Shown here piece by piece: positions 9,958 to 20,515 of a DNA stretch of 64,000 nt (within the stretch, counting starts at the first letter, position 1; each line of letters starts with the position of its first letter). The notes beneath the pieces are model-generated. The model saw nothing but the letters and a program-made list of their open reading frames with translations. It did no database searches and was not told where the DNA came from. Source of the DNA: Semisulcospira habei. Lineage: Eukaryota; Mollusca; Gastropoda; Semisulcospiridae. The DNA lies in NCBI GenBank assembly GCA_036245525.1, contig BTPG01000004.1:52062258-52126257 (forward strand), given 5' to 3'. A program made the translations under genes and the position numbers.

Positions 9958-10105
9958 GTTGGTAACTCATACAGTGCAGACAGACTGCTGGACTCATGGG
10001 CTGATTCGAGTTGGGTTGGGGTCAAAATGTGTTCAGACACTTTTCGGCGAGGCGCCCAGTATTTGAAATCACCCCCACCCCCCCTAGGCCGTTAAAGCCT
10101 TTTAA

Positions 10106-10189
10106 CCCTTTGCGGGTCTGTAGCGGTGTTTGTCGCGATGATTTCTGTAGGAATCATCGCGACTAAAACCGCTACCGTCACACAAAGGG
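10106..10189. mobile_element. Family E TTAA MITE, complete, 84 bp
   Basis: TTAA at 10102-10105 and 10190-10193. The whole element is one hairpin: CCCTTTGCGGGTCTGTAGCG to its complement ending CACAAAGGG, with GATGATTTC/GAATCATC at the tip. Confidence 0.88.
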
Positions 10190-10237
10190 TTAACTGACAG
10201 AGTTGACCTGACGTAGACTGTACTTTTGCGATCTGCA

Positions 10238-10406
10238 TTAATTCAACCCCACAGAGCCCACGACCGTCCCGGGAACGTGGATTCCAATTGGTGTCAGCAA
10301 GAGACATAGATCCTCATGACCCCCGCAACTGCGGGGTCATGAGGATCTATGTCTCTTGCAGTTGGATCGTATTCACTGTTTTCCTCGTCTGACAGCCAAG
10401 GGGTTA
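10238..10406. mobile_element. Family A MITE
   Basis: CAACCCCACAGAGCCC at the left and GACAGCCAAGGGGTTAA at the right. Hairpin 10297-10359 with shortened GACCCC/GGGGTC near the tip. Confidence 0.75.
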
Positions 10407-11016
10407 AGCCCAAAACGTAACTTCATCGAACGCTTTCGGTCAAACGAATAAACTTTGACAACGAAAGCTGAGCATGGTTTACTGTGTATGTCATCTGAGG
10501 TCAGTCGCGGCGTAACTTGATCCCAATTCTTCCCCCTTACTGTGGCGGAGTGCAACAGGTCACGTGGGCAATGGAAGAAAAGAAATCAGAGGCTTCGTGG
10601 GAATTTCGAAACATTACAAGAGTGATGCCTGATGGAAGAAAGCGAAACTAAAACTAATTTTCCTTCGATTCCATGCAGTGCTGGAACCGGCTGACGCAGC
10701 CGCATCCGCCGCTGAACACACAATCTAGTGGCTTACTGGTTCTGTTTGAGTCAGCGTTCCTCGACTGAAAAGAGATCTGCCGCAAGCGTTCAGTGCACCA
10801 CGGAGCTAGCTCGACTCTCTCCCTCCCAGCTCGACACACAGTCCTTCAGATCCAGCTCAGCGCTGAACAGAATCTATCCACCGCACGCATACACCGTCAG
10901 GTGCAACTTTCACGCGCGGCTTGCCCCCCCCCCCCCCAACCCCCGATCCCCCAACAATGCCTGCCGCAGTTAGTGTCGCAAGACCCCGCGGGCCTGAGAA
11001 CGTCTGAACCTGAGCC
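10407..11016. other. No gene seen; C-tract at 10925-10937
   Basis: ORFs of up to 118 aa overlap on both strands without motifs. Confidence 0.35.
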
Positions 11017-11121
11017 TGAGCAAAAGGTCCTCGGGACCGACGTCGGTCCGTCGTTGGCCCGCGCACGTCCCGTGCGCGGGCCAACGGCGGACCGACGTCG
11101 GAACGAGGACCTTTTTCTCAT
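11017..11121. mobile_element. Family C hairpin, GGTCCTCGGG subfamily
   Basis: CAAAAGGTCCTCGGGACCGA and GTTGGCCCGCGCACG are mirrored around TCC at 11069-11071. The GGCCATCGG of other C copies is replaced here on both arms. Confidence 0.85.
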
Positions 11122-11337
11122 TCCTGACTCAGTGACGCCTTTCAGGTGATAAATCTCTTTTTCTTGACAAGGTCCGGGACCTGTTGAATCGATCAAGGTG
11201 CAGTCTCATTCTACAAACCGTCCGTCTGTGAGAGGCAATGATTCCTGTGAGCTCTCGCTCGTGGATGCATGCATACGTCTTGCAGGTATAAGGGAGGCAG
11301 ATTTCTGGTCGCAGATTTCGCTTTTGTAATCTTCATC

Positions 11338-11502
11338 AGTTCAACGCCAAAGAACCCCAGCCGTCTAAGGAACATAGATATAAAGTGGTGTCAGCAAAAG
11401 ACATGGATTCTCATGAGCCCCCGCAACTGCGGGGGCTCATGAGAATCTATGTCTCTTGCATTTGGATCGCGTTCAGGTTTTCTCGGCAATGGAAGGATTA
11501 AC
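11338..11502. mobile_element. Family A MITE
   Basis: Left terminus TTCAACGCCAAAGAACC, right terminus GGCAATGGAAGGATTAA. Hairpin 11393-11459 with GAGCCCCCGC/GCGGGGGCTC arms and loop AACT. Confidence 0.75.
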
Positions 11503-11730
11503 TAGCATCTCTCGTCCGACGAAGGAGGTGATCTGGGTTTAGGCCTTAAGCTACAGGTACTGACAGTTTCATGCGTATACTTCTTCTTGGAGGTCGGGTA
11601 CCATACACCCGTGAAACAACCCCACCCATGTTCAGTCAGTAGACACATATCGTCATGAGACTTTGCCGGCAAACGAAGCTTTGAAGAGCAGAAACGATCA
11701 TTGTTTATCGCTGATGATGGTGCTCTCGCG

Positions 11731-11779
11731 TTGGTTGTCTCCCTCGATTCGCTACCGGTGATCAGCGGAGACAACCAGT
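11731..11779. mobile_element. Family H hairpin, internally deleted
   Basis: TTGGTTGTCTCCCTCGATTC on the left. Only GGAGACAACCAG remains of the right arm, a deletion at the palindrome tip. Confidence 0.7.
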
Positions 11780-11793
11780 TTCATTGCTTTTAA

Positions 11794-11992
11794 CTCATTC
11801 TACCCCAGACACACCACAGCAAGATAAGGATCGACCATGATAGTTCAAGGGTGATGCCAGAATAGCCTATGGGCGCCAAGCTATTCTGGCATCACCCTTG
11901 AACTATCATGGTCGCTCTGTGTCCTGCACTGCAATGCAGTCTTCAGAGGACAACGACAAAATGTAAGGATTTCGCTTTTGGGGTAGAATGAG
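11794..11992. mobile_element. Family B MITE with deleted left tip
   Basis: TTAA at 11790-11793; right flank TTGA. The left arm lacks the CTTGGCG next to the loop, while the right arm keeps GGCGCCAAGC. Confidence 0.85.
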
Positions 11993-12021
11993 TTGAGTGC
12001 ATCAGTCTTTGGGGCGGTTTG

Positions 12022-12073
12022 GCCGCGTGGAGACGCGTGGAGACGCGTGGAGCCGCGTGGAGACGCGTGGAGA
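12022..12073. repeat. Short tandem repeat, about 10-bp unit
   Basis: Four to five copies of GTGGAGACGC, one with GAGCC. Confidence 0.85.
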
Positions 12074-12079
12074 CTCACC

Positions 12080-12589
12080 CAGGCGCAAAACGTCGTCGGA
12101 CCCACGAACAGCCGCAGTGGGCCCGGGGACCTTTGCATACTGGGTAGAGGTACACGTTCACGGCCATGGACACATACACAAACATGCACACGAGCGCTGC
12201 AAAAAGAGAACGCTCACTGTACATGATTGAGGTGAAAGAGCCGCTAGAATGTACAGAAAGAAAATACAAGTTCGTAAAGAACTGTTCCTGTGCGTTTGGT
12301 AAACAGAGTAAATTACAAGGCAAACAAGCCGGCTTCTAACGCGTTTCACACGCCAAGCTACGCGCGATTTGCATAGATGAAGCACCTTTTCAGTCTTACG
12401 CAAAAAGAAAAAAAAAAAAGAGTTCTAGTTCCGGTTAAGTCAATACGCACATCACTCTTCCCGGCTGCAAGACAAAAAGGTGAAAAACGAAAGAACAGCA
12501 GACGACAGTTAACACATGAGAATACAAGAGAAACAATGCGTAGAAAATAAATAGTGCAATATGGAGGCAGAAAAAGAAGAAACTGGTGA
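12080..12589. other. No gene seen
   Basis: Unassigned sequence with an A-run at 12409. Overlapping short ORFs only. Confidence 0.35.
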
Positions 12590-12783
12590 AGAGACGACGA
12601 TGATGATGATGATCGTGACGATGATGGCGATGATTATGATGATGGTGGTGGTGATGATGATGACGATGATGACTACGACGACGATGATGATGGTGGTGGT
12701 TGTGATGATCATGATGATGATGGTGATGAAGATGGTGATGGTGATGATGATGGCGATGATGATGACGGTGGTGGTGGTGGTGG

Positions 12784-12816
<33 letters not shown>

Positions 12817-12910
12817 CGATGAATACGACGTCAATGTTGATTAGGACGATGATGTTAATAATAATGAAGGTGAGGACACTGCTGCTGCTTTCGCTGATGA
12901 TGATGATTAT
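12590..12910. repeat. Imperfect (GAT/GGT) trinucleotide array
   Basis: A 320-bp array of GATGATGGT-like triplets. The Ile/Val- and Met-rich ORFs over it on both strands (178 and 118 aa) are artefacts. Confidence 0.95.
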
Positions 12911-13103
12911 AGTTTGACCTAAAACATAATTGGAGCGCGTGCCAGCGATTAAACTGCAATCATTCCAACTTAATCGCCTGAGCTTTGTCTGCTGCACTTC
13001 AAAGAAAACTGAAACCAGCGCCCGCCCCCTGATTGGTGCAAACAATCGCGCACTAAACCCTAATACCGCCTACGTTTGCGTTTGTAATTTGACCAATTTC
13101 TGC

Positions 13104-13173
13104 CAGCAAGAGGCATAGATCCCCATGAGCCCCTGCAGTCGCAGGGGCTCATGAGAATCTATGCCTCTTGCAG
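13104..13173. mobile_element. Family A hairpin
   Basis: GCAAGAGGCATAGATCCCC with matching right arm. Loop AGTC, tip CCCCTGC/GCAGGGG. Confidence 0.88.
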
Positions 13174-13267
13174 TTTTAAATGCCATTCTGATCGAAGGAA
13201 AATTGGCAGTGTTTCCTCATTGAACGAAAATTGTGTCTCTGATGATGTTAAATGGTTGATTTATGGA

Positions 13268-13335
13268 AGCGAGAAGCATAGATTCTTATGAGCCCGTGCG
13301 ACTGCAGGGGCTCATGAGAATCTATGCCTCTTGAG
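13268..13335. mobile_element. Family A hairpin, mildly decayed
   Basis: GCGAGAAGCATAGATTCTTA; the right arm keeps CTCATGAGAATCTATGCCTC. Confidence 0.8.
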
Positions 13336-13444
13336 GATGAAAAGAATTCGTGATCGAAAATAATATGGAGGCGGAGTTTTCTCATTGAAACAATCTTTGC
13401 TGCCATTTTTCTGTTTAGGGATGTATACTGTTTTTAACTCTCCA

Positions 13445-13513
13445 AGCAAGAGGCCTAGATTCTCATGAGCCCCTGCGGTCGCAGGGGCTCATGACAATCT
13501 ACGCCTCTTGCAG
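13445..13513. mobile_element. Family A hairpin
   Basis: The third copy within 410 bp. AGCAAGAGGCCTAGATTCTC pairs with a right arm ending CGCCTCTTGC. Loop GGTC. Confidence 0.88.
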
Positions 13514-13747
13514 ATGAGCCGGGTTTAGGTGGCGGAAGAAAAATTGCTAGTCTAGCTGAGATCCAAACATGCACTCAACATTTTATGTCCGGTAATTGGA
13601 TGTAATGCTTGCAACACAACACACGAGGCGCAAGGCAAACACACGGAGCACAATCCCAAAACCAATCTATACAGCACCTCATTCAGCACGGTCCGAAAGG
13701 TGAACCAACAGCGGTGAAGTACGAGGGACACGGATTCACATAGGGCT

Positions 13748-13812
13748 GGGAAGAGGCACTGATCTTCATGGGCTACCGGCATGAACAGACTCATAAAAAT
13801 CTGTCATTTTGC
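13748..13812. mobile_element. Family A hairpin relic
   Basis: GAAGAGGCACTGATCTTCAT and CTCATAAAAATCTGTCATTT still align to the two arms; the tip is lost. Confidence 0.5.
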
Positions 13813-13933
13813 TTAAAGATTGATTTTGCTTAAAAAAATATTGCTCTTAATCTATGAAGCGATCTTTTTGTTTTCTTTTCTTATCTTTTGAGTGCGTGTT
13901 TGGGTGAAGGGGGAGGGGAGGAAGTGGCGGGGG

Positions 13934-14084
13934 TGGGGGGGGGGGGGAATGTGTGTGTGTGTGGAAGGGGGGGGGGGGGTGAAGGGGGAAGGGCAAAGGG
14001 CGAGGGTGGTTGGTGGTCTGCCGAAGTTAGCACCATTTCTATATCAAACGGAACACACACACACAGACACACATGGACACGAAC

Positions 14085-14155
<71 letters not shown>

Positions 14156-14180
14156 ACACACACACACAAACACACACACG

Positions 14181-14219
<39 letters not shown>
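13934..14219. repeat. G-tracts followed by a (CA)n microsatellite
   Basis: G-runs at 13934-13980; CA dinucleotides from 14053 to 14219 with a few GC interruptions. Cys-Val and Thr-His ORFs come from the repeat. Confidence 0.97.
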
Positions 14220-14441
14220 GCGAGAAAAAAATTGGTAAACTTGGACAGCAACGCCAGCAAATACAAACAGCTCGGAGTATGTATACACTTTCCAAACGTT
14301 CGGACGGCTTTGAGTGAGAGATACACACTTGGGTTTTCATCGATACCTAACAAACACTTCTACTGCCCATGTATGTACGATCCCCATTATACCCCGGTGA
14401 GTACCTCGATCCGTGGATGTAATGTTGATCGATCCTTGAAA

Positions 14442-14510
14442 ACAAGAGGCACAGATTATCATGAGCCCCTTCGAATGCAGGGGGCTCATGAGAATCTATG
14501 CCTCTTGCAG
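14442..14510. mobile_element. Family A hairpin
   Basis: ACAAGAGGCACAGATTATC left arm; CTCATGAGAATCTATGCCTC right arm. The tip CCTTCGAATGCAGG is slightly unmatched. Confidence 0.82.
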
Positions 14511-14953
14511 ATGGAATGTTTTGGCGTCACTGCTGGTTGGGTCCAAATCGCCACATGACATTGTCCACAGTATATGTTCTATTATTCTCGTCATTTCGCA
14601 ACTATTTGGGAAAATCGCAGGAGATGGAAAACGAAGATTGATGTGTCAGTCAGGGGCACGAAACTCTTAGCAGAAAAGTCTTTGATTCCCTCCCTTTGAA
14701 AAACAATTTTTTCCTCTGAACTGACCGGGTATTTTATTTCGTGTCGTTGTGGTGCACTTTCCACGGTGGTGACCGGCAGGCATCTGTACAAGTCCAGGAA
14801 CCTTCAACACTACAGGTAGCTCACTGGGTTTCACAACAGTCGCAACAACGCGTCCTCGTCAACCCGCCATGTAAACCTGACTTTGACAGAACCATTAACA
14901 CTGACACATGCCATGAAGAAACTGGAAGAGGGACCCCGTGGGTAAAGTGTTTA
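14511..14953. other. No gene seen
   Basis: Short ORFs only. No recognised repeat. Confidence 0.35.
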
Positions 14954-14957
14954 TTAA

Positions 14958-15030
14958 CACATTCGAGACGTGCTGCATTAGGATTATGCGGCATAAGCCG
15001 CGTATCTGAATGCAGCACGTCTCAAATGAG
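14958..15030. mobile_element. Family F TTAA MITE, complete, 73 bp
   Basis: TTAA at 14954-14957 and 15031-15034. The left half CACATTCGAGACGTGCTGCA pairs with TGCAGCACGTCTCAAATGAG; tip GCGGCATAAGCCGC. Confidence 0.88.
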
Positions 15031-15034
15031 TTAA

Positions 15035-15379
15035 TCCAGTGTCAGTTTCTGACTATCCCGCACTCCAGACAGTCTCCATTTTGTAAATATTATATAGATA
15101 ATACTAACGGTAACTTGTCGCATTTTGGCCAAACTGTATGACCGATAACACGCCCCTGTGGGTCCTAGCTCAGGGCATCTCGTTGCCCCGTGGGACAATC
15201 AGCAGCCTCAGCCGCCATCTCCCCCCCCCCCCCCACCATCCCCCACACTCATCTCCACACCACAATCTTGAGGCGCGCCAGTTGCAGCAAAAAAGTCAAC
15301 CTTCATTCCACTTAGTGATCTAAGACGTTCTCTGCCTTGAAAAGAGTCCAGCGTGATGTAAATGTTTCCAATTATTAAG
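15035..15379. other. No gene seen; C-tract near 15221-15234
   Basis: Short ORFs only. GGCGCGCC occurs at 15272. Confidence 0.35.
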
Positions 15380-15446
15380 CAGGAGTTATAGATTCTCGTG
15401 ACCCCCATGCAATTGTAGAGGCTCGTGTGAATCTATCCTGTTTGTA
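15380..15446. mobile_element. Family A hairpin, decayed
   Basis: AGCAGGAGTTATAGATTCTC against GAATCTATCCTGTTTGT; the tip has several mismatches. Confidence 0.65.
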
Positions 15447-15496
15447 GGAAGTACCGTTTAGCTGGAAGCGAGCAGCCTCACTAGAAGTCTTTCACG

Positions 15497-15765
15497 CCAC
15501 GCATTTTGCGGCCAATTGCGGCAAAAAAAAAATCTGTCCATCCCCCCCCCCACCTCAAGCGCCCCCCCCCCCACACACACACACACACATACCCCCCCCC
15601 CCCCCACCCGGCCCCCAACCTCTCGCTCCTGCCCAATGTCCCTCTCCCTGTCCTTGCTACCTCTTCCTCATCACAGATCTTGTGGCCTATTGAGGCAAAG
15701 TGTCACCCCGTCCCTACCCCCTGCCTCATCCCACTTCTTGCGGCCCATTGCGGCAATAAGTCGTC
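15497..15765. repeat. Degenerate minisatellite, about 57-bp period
   Basis: TTGCGGCCAATTGCGGCAA (15507), TTGTGGCCTATTGAGGCAA and TTGCGGCCCATTGCGGCAA (15740) recur at spacings of about 58 and 172 (about 3 x 57). The intervening sequence is pyrimidine-rich with C-tracts. Confidence 0.6.
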
Positions 15766-15892
15766 AGATGGTTGTCTGCGGGTCCCCGAGGTCGCAGATG
15801 ATGGGAAGAGAGCAGTCAAGCCACAGGCGTGTATCCAAAGGCTTCCACTTCCTCCGTATGGCACGCACAGACGTAAGTAAATTTCCCGTGGA

Positions 15893-15953
15893 AAGCTACA
15901 GTTTTTCACGAGTCCCTTTGGCTGTAGGGGCTCACGAGAATCTGCGCCCATGG
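15893..15953. mobile_element. Family A hairpin relic
   Basis: CAGTTTTTCACGAGTCCCTT and GGGGCTCACGAGAATCTGCG align to the central arms. The outer arms are lost. Confidence 0.6.
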
Positions 15954-16055
15954 CAAATAGGATTGTGGCTGAGAAGCGATCACTCTAGTCTAGTCCCTGG
16001 TCGATATATAGGACCAGAGGCAGAAATACCACGCCGCAAATACACTTAAATATCT

Positions 16056-16122
16056 CCAAGAGGCACAGATTCTCATGAGCCCCCGCATTTGCGGGGGCTC
16101 ATGAGAATCTATGCGTCTTGCT
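16056..16122. mobile_element. Family A hairpin
   Basis: CCAAGAGGCACAGATTCTCA against TGAGAATCTATGCGTCTTG. Tip CCCCGC ATTT GCGGGG. Confidence 0.85.
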
Positions 16123-16529
16123 TATTCTTCTTACATCTGTGTCCCTCAATCACAGAAGGTCATAGGACGTTCAGTCTGCCGGAACGGAATAGCTTCGCAC
16201 GCTACAGCGAGTCACGGCCAGTAAATAAATCTACTGGATTGTAAGATTTGTACTCATAATGCAAGACGGACGGTATCGCACGCACATAACTTACTGCTAA
16301 TATGATTGGCTGAAACTCTTTGTCCAAAGTGCAAGACATAAAAAAAAAAATCATCACAGATTCCGAAGAAAGGTTCTTTAGAAATAAATATATGTGCTAA
16401 AGTCTGGTAACACGATTCACTAGTAATTGTTTAACATATGTTGAATTTCAGGTCTACAAAATCAAATCTCGTTGATCACAAATCGTGTTCTTGTCTGCTT
16501 TACAGACAAGGCAAAGTCCTGGCTTCGAG
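16123..16529. other. No gene seen
   Basis: AT-rich unassigned sequence. Confidence 0.35.
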
Positions 16530-16530
16530 C

Positions 16531-16609
<79 letters not shown>

Positions 16610-16778
16610 CCGACTCACTGGCTGACTCACTCTATTCATTGATTGATTGATTGATTGATTGATGATGCTGGCAGTGAGTGAGTGAGTGAGTGAGTGAGTG
16701 AGTGAGTGAGTGAGTGAGTGAGTGAGTGAGTGAGTGAGTGAGTGAGTGAGTGAGTGAGTGAGTGAGTGAGTGAGTGGT
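16530..16778. repeat. Compound tetranucleotide microsatellite (GATT)n / (GAGT)n
   Basis: (GATT)n at 16530-16610 and 16639-16663, then (GTGA)n at 16672-16776. Two tetranucleotides differing by one base lie side by side. Confidence 0.97.
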
Positions 16779-16779
16779 C

Positions 16780-17221
16780 GATTCAGTGAGAAAGTCATTG
16801 ATTTGAATTGAATACGGCGCAAACGACAAAACAGTAAATCATTCACAATGAACTCGCAAAACTTCGTTCCCCGACTTACCTTCAAAACAACATCGTCTTG
16901 ACGTCCAGAGCACAAAGTAATCCGAAACGAATTGTTCGTAGTATGTTTTTGAATGATTGTTCATAGATGTATGTACACCCGCCGAGATGCGTCATGAATC
17001 CGCTGGAGAAGGCACTCGTGTATTACACGCGAGTCTCCCTCTCTCACAGGTTATACTTTGGTAGTCGAAACTTGGTTTCCTGCACACAGAAAGAACACCG
17101 TGAAAATCTTATCATGATCAGTAGAGATCATCACTATCTTTATCGCTATCTTCATCGTCGTGCACGTCGTTCAGCGTCACAACCATCGTCAAAGCTGCCG
17201 TCACCATCTGCAAGCTGTTAA
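16780..17221. other. No gene seen
   Basis: Short ORFs only. Confidence 0.35.
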
Positions 17222-17291
17222 TATACTGACAAGCATTGTGTTTATGATGATCCCAAAAATGTCGCATTTGTTCTTTTGCTTGTCAGTATAG
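17222..17291. mobile_element. Family I hairpin
   Basis: TATACTGACAAGCA pairs with TGCTTGTCAGTATA. The copy at 40022 has GACGAGCA/TGCTCGTC, so the A/T pair here is a matched change. Confidence 0.75.
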
Positions 17292-17529
17292 TTCAATGTG
17301 ACACCACGGAAGCTACCAACATTTTCGGCCGGATAGTGTTTGGTTCCAGGACATGTTCCACACAAAAACCTTTTCCTTCCTCACGTGCACACGCAAGCAA
17401 CGCTGGAAAGGAATTTTCAGCAAGTGAAAGATAAATATAGCTGTTGTCTGTCAATGCTGACAATTAAGGCGAATTTTACCTGTATATTAGCCGCTACGGA
17501 GCGCTCTGACAGAGAAAAATAAATGGACG

Positions 17530-17850
17530 TCTAGCCCCTTCACTCCCAGGGACAAGTGGTTCGCATTTTGCAATCTTACAAGCACTATGCACAAATCGCC
17601 AGGACTCGCCCTGATAGATTAAGGGTGGTGCCTGATTAGCTTGCATGCGCCAAGCTAATCAGGCACTATCCTTAAGTTACCGTACTCTTCGTCTCTCGCA
17701 ATTGGTGTTGGAAGCGGACCGAGCCGCTCATTCTGCTGAAAGCTAATCAGGCACCTCCCTAAAGGCCGAGCCAATCAGGCACTACCCTTGAGCCCTCAGG
17801 GTTTTCGTCTCCCGCACTTGGTGCTGGAAGGTAAACGAGCTCTTTCTGCT
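17530..17850. mobile_element. Family B-related MITE with duplicated right half
   Basis: The hairpin TAAGGGTGGTGCCTGATTAG and partner (17614-17675) is followed by two further right-arm copies (GCTAATCAGGCACC at 17741, CCAATCAGGCACTACCCTTG at 17771), each with a CTCGCA/CCCGCA-TTGGTG-TTGGAAG trailer or part of it. Confidence 0.6.
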
Positions 17851-17977
17851 GAAATTCCTGAACGAAGCGAAATAAATGAAGGCAGTGAGTGGTCCGTGGC
17901 CGTTTTTCTCAGTGCCGCCGACTGCCGGCAAATGGCGTACGGCAGCCGATGCCCGAAAAATAAATGTCCAGAACCAG

Positions 17978-18081
17978 TTAGCAAAGGTCCTCGTGCCGAC
18001 GTCGGCCGCAGTTGGTCCACGCACTGTCGTGCGCGGGCCCACTGCGCCCGACGTCGGCCTGTTCGTCTTTTGCACGATGGA
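17978..18081. mobile_element. Family C hairpin, GGTCCTCG subfamily, partly decayed
   Basis: AGCAAAGGTCCTCGTGCCGA and GTCGGCCGCAGTTGG against GGCCCACTGCGCCCGACGTC. Confidence 0.75.
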
Positions 18082-18220
18082 CGTAAGTCTTGGCCAGTTT
18101 CAAAGTTATAATTCTTTCCGGCTGATGTGCAGGGACAAAACTCTCATGGTGAAACTCGGACAAACCTCTAACTCACGCAGGCGGCGGCGTCAATGAAGGT
18201 GGGATGAAGCAACTGATTAA

Positions 18221-18304
18221 TGTTGGCGCCAAGCTATTCTGGCATCACCCTTGAACTATCATGGTCGATCCATATATTGCGGTGGTGCGTCTGGGGTAGA
18301 ATGG
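18221..18304. mobile_element. Family B right half only
   Basis: GGCGCCAAGCTATTCTGGCA through CTATCATGGTCGATCC to the end TGGGGTAGAATGGG and TTAA (18305-18308). The entire left half is absent. Confidence 0.8.
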
Positions 18305-18308
18305 GTTA

Positions 18309-19123
18309 AACAAACACACTAACGATAACCCACAATAGAAGTTCTTTCCTCTCGAGGAAACGTAACAACACTAAGTTAATGTCTCAATCGCGGCACTCGC
18401 ACAAAAACGTCTCGACAAAAGCTTACAAACATAGATACAACGGTATTTACAAAGTTCTTTTGACACCACCTAAGTACATTACGCAGGGTTCAATGTAAAT
18501 CCGTTTGCAATCATACGTTGCGAAAGCCAGTCTAAGCGCACTCTAAATAAACTCCACAGGCGCTAAAAGAAGACCGCAGATTTCATTTTGAGAGCCAAAC
18601 TCCAAGTGTGACGGCGCTCGAGAAGAAGAAGAGAAAGAAGAAGAAGAACTTCTCATAATCCCAGACTGTCCAGAACTTGTCAAAGTTAAATGACTAACAA
18701 GTAAACTCTGAATGAACGAAGTTGTAACAATAGCGCACGAAACAGTCACAAACGTCTGGAACACAAAACTGTTGATTATGCACAAATGTTGCCAATATAA
18801 ATCTTCACGTTTCACGATGCGCACTAACAAAAAAAAGCACATTTGCTCTCCGGAATAAACTAAATTCCTACTTAAACGCGATAATTAGCACATTGACCAA
18901 GAAGCGCAGAAAGAAGTCGACAACACAAAAAGCACCGTCAATCAAACCAGCCAGGGCAGAACAATACACAGAATCTCTGGAAACGATTCGTATTCTTCAA
19001 AGCCAGGGAGCCTAGCTGTTCAGTAAGTGTGAAGGGAGGATGTGTGTGAGAGCCGAGAGATGGCACAAAGGGGGCGGGGGCAGCAATAACAGGGAACTTA
19101 GGCTTTGCACGAGAACTAAACCA
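18309..19123. other. 815 bp without gene or recognised repeat
   Basis: Both strands show only chance ORFs (up to 99 aa). Composition is ordinary. An undetected old repeat is possible. Confidence 0.35.
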
Positions 19124-19232
19124 CAGATTGAGCTTAGTCCTGCGCAAGCCACTAAGCAAGGTGCTCCGCTGTCGCGGAGCACCTCCCTTAGTGGCTGGCG
19201 CAGGACTAAGCTCTCTCATGCAAATGGCTCCA
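19124..19232. mobile_element. Family G hairpin
   Basis: AGCTTAGTCCTGCGCAAGCC and CTAAGCAAGGTGCTCCGC mirrored by GCGGAGCACCTCCCTTAGTG and GCTGGCGCAGGACTAAGCTC. Confidence 0.85.
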
Positions 19233-19347
19233 CATCTTGAAACTACTTGACAAAACTGAGCTACAAATGTCATAGATTTCTCATGAACTCTCGCAGTAAA
19301 AACCACACCAGATGGATGTAGTTCTATGTAGATGTAAATTGATATCT

Positions 19348-19412
19348 GTAAGAAGCACAGATCCTCATGGGTCCCTGCAACCGCCAGGGCTTATGAGAAT
19401 CATTGCTTATTG
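19348..19412. mobile_element. Family A hairpin, decayed right arm
   Basis: GTAAGAAGCACAGATCCTCA then a right arm reduced to GGGCTTATGAGAATCATTGC. Confidence 0.6.
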
Positions 19413-19514
19413 ATTGCATTTTCATTTTCACTCACGATACGAATAACGGCATCTGGCGAAGAAGAAGAAAAAAAAATGAAGCCAGATATTGGGTCCAAAT
19501 CAACGAATGTAATC

Positions 19515-19578
19515 TGCACAGAGAATAGATCCTCATGCGCCCCTGTGGTTGTAAGTGATGATTAGGATCTAGATCTCT
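19515..19578. mobile_element. Family A hairpin, decayed
   Basis: GCACAGAGAATAGATCCTCA with right arm GATTAGGATCTAGATCTCTT. Confidence 0.6.
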
Positions 19579-19582
19579 TGCT

Positions 19583-19690
19583 TGACCCCTTAACTGCCGG
19601 GGCAAGGAGAACGCTACCCAGCTGCAAGAGACACAAACCCTCATGAGCCCCCGCATTCGCGGGGGCTCATGAAGATTTATGTCTCTTGTT
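19583..19690. mobile_element. Family A MITE, left end and hairpin
   Basis: GACCCCTTAACTGCCGGGGC starts a subfamily end also seen at 49767. Hairpin 19623-19689 has ACAAACCCTCATGAG arms and loop ATTC. Confidence 0.8.
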
Positions 19691-20144
19691 AGGCCTGTGT
19701 TCTGCGTGCGTAGTTATAAAGATAAATCATTAAAACTTTATCATCATCAGCAGACAGCATGGTCACATTTACATCTGTGTTCTTCATGCGGCGAATGTCG
19801 GACCGGGTGTGCAGTCGTGTCAGACGCGCAGTTCCGTGGCATTGAAGAAGTTAGCCAGAAAATCTGAACAATTAATTTAGGTTTTATGGACAGAGACAAG
19901 CCAATGGCGCTTCGTGCCAGAAGGATTGGTACGATCATCACAGGAACAAAACTTACAGGAACACACGCCGATAGCAAAATCCGACCCATTTACTTCAGCT
20001 CTCTTAAACAGAGTAGACCAGCTAGGTTTCAGCCTAGAACTGAAAAATATATGAGAGACTGCTTAATTCCTTTTTTTTTTTTTTTTTTTTTTTGTCTTTT
20101 TTTTTTTGTTGTTGTTTGTTTGTTTGTTTGTTCGAAGCGAGGCA
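19691..20144. other. No gene seen; T-rich tract 20070-20133
   Basis: The 88-aa ORF runs into the T tract. No domain seen. Confidence 0.35.
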
Positions 20145-20206
20145 GTGTGTAACAGTGAAAATCTGACTTTTCACAAACATGGACAATACTGCCTTTTGCT
20201 CTCACA
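20145..20206. repeat. Family J right half
   Basis: GTGAAAATCTGACTTTTCAC then CATGGACAATACTGCCTTTT matches the right sides of the J copies at 48482 and 57803. Confidence 0.55.
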
Positions 20207-20235
20207 GGATAGATGTGGGGAAAAACCGACACGCA

Positions 20236-20291
20236 CCCAGTAAGTAAAAGCCCTTCGGGCCGAAGTCAGCCGCAGCGGGCCCACTGCTTAT
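20236..20291. repeat. Family C left half-arm
   Basis: AGTAAAAGCCCTTCGGGCCG and AGTCAGCCGCAGCGGGCCC. No right arm. Confidence 0.6.
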
Positions 20292-20432
20292 TGCCGCCTG
20301 CAGAGCCTACGGTGCGAGATTTGAAACAGTCTGCAAGCGCTCGGAATGCAGACCCTCTTTCGTTCGGCTTGAGTTTTGCGGCAGGCCCTGTGCGCTTTCG
20401 CATGCCAGCCCGGACAGTACCGTTATCAGACT

Positions 20433-20475
20433 CTAGCTCTCTCTCTCTCTCTCTCCTCCCTCTCTCTCTCTCTCT

Positions 20476-20512
<37 letters not shown>
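20433..20512. repeat. (CT)n microsatellite
   Basis: CT units with three CCTC interruptions. Confidence 0.97.

Positions 20513-20515
<3 letters not shown>

Noticed and set aside
9684..10040. 118-aa minus-strand and 179-aa plus-strand ORFs
   Set aside because: Both run through the GA array and the C hairpin; the palindrome lacks stops by composition.
12509..13045. 178-aa Ile/Val-rich ORF (minus) and 118-aa Met-rich ORF (plus)
   Set aside because: Both are readings of the imperfect GAT/GGT trinucleotide array.
13881..14353. Cys-Val and Thr-His repeat ORFs
   Set aside because: Produced by the CA microsatellite; every frame stays open because the repeat contains no stop codons.
18217..18308. 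TTAA on both sides of the B right half, suggesting a mobile half element
   Set aside because: The left side lacks a B or A terminus, so the left TTAA is probably chance and the copy a truncation.
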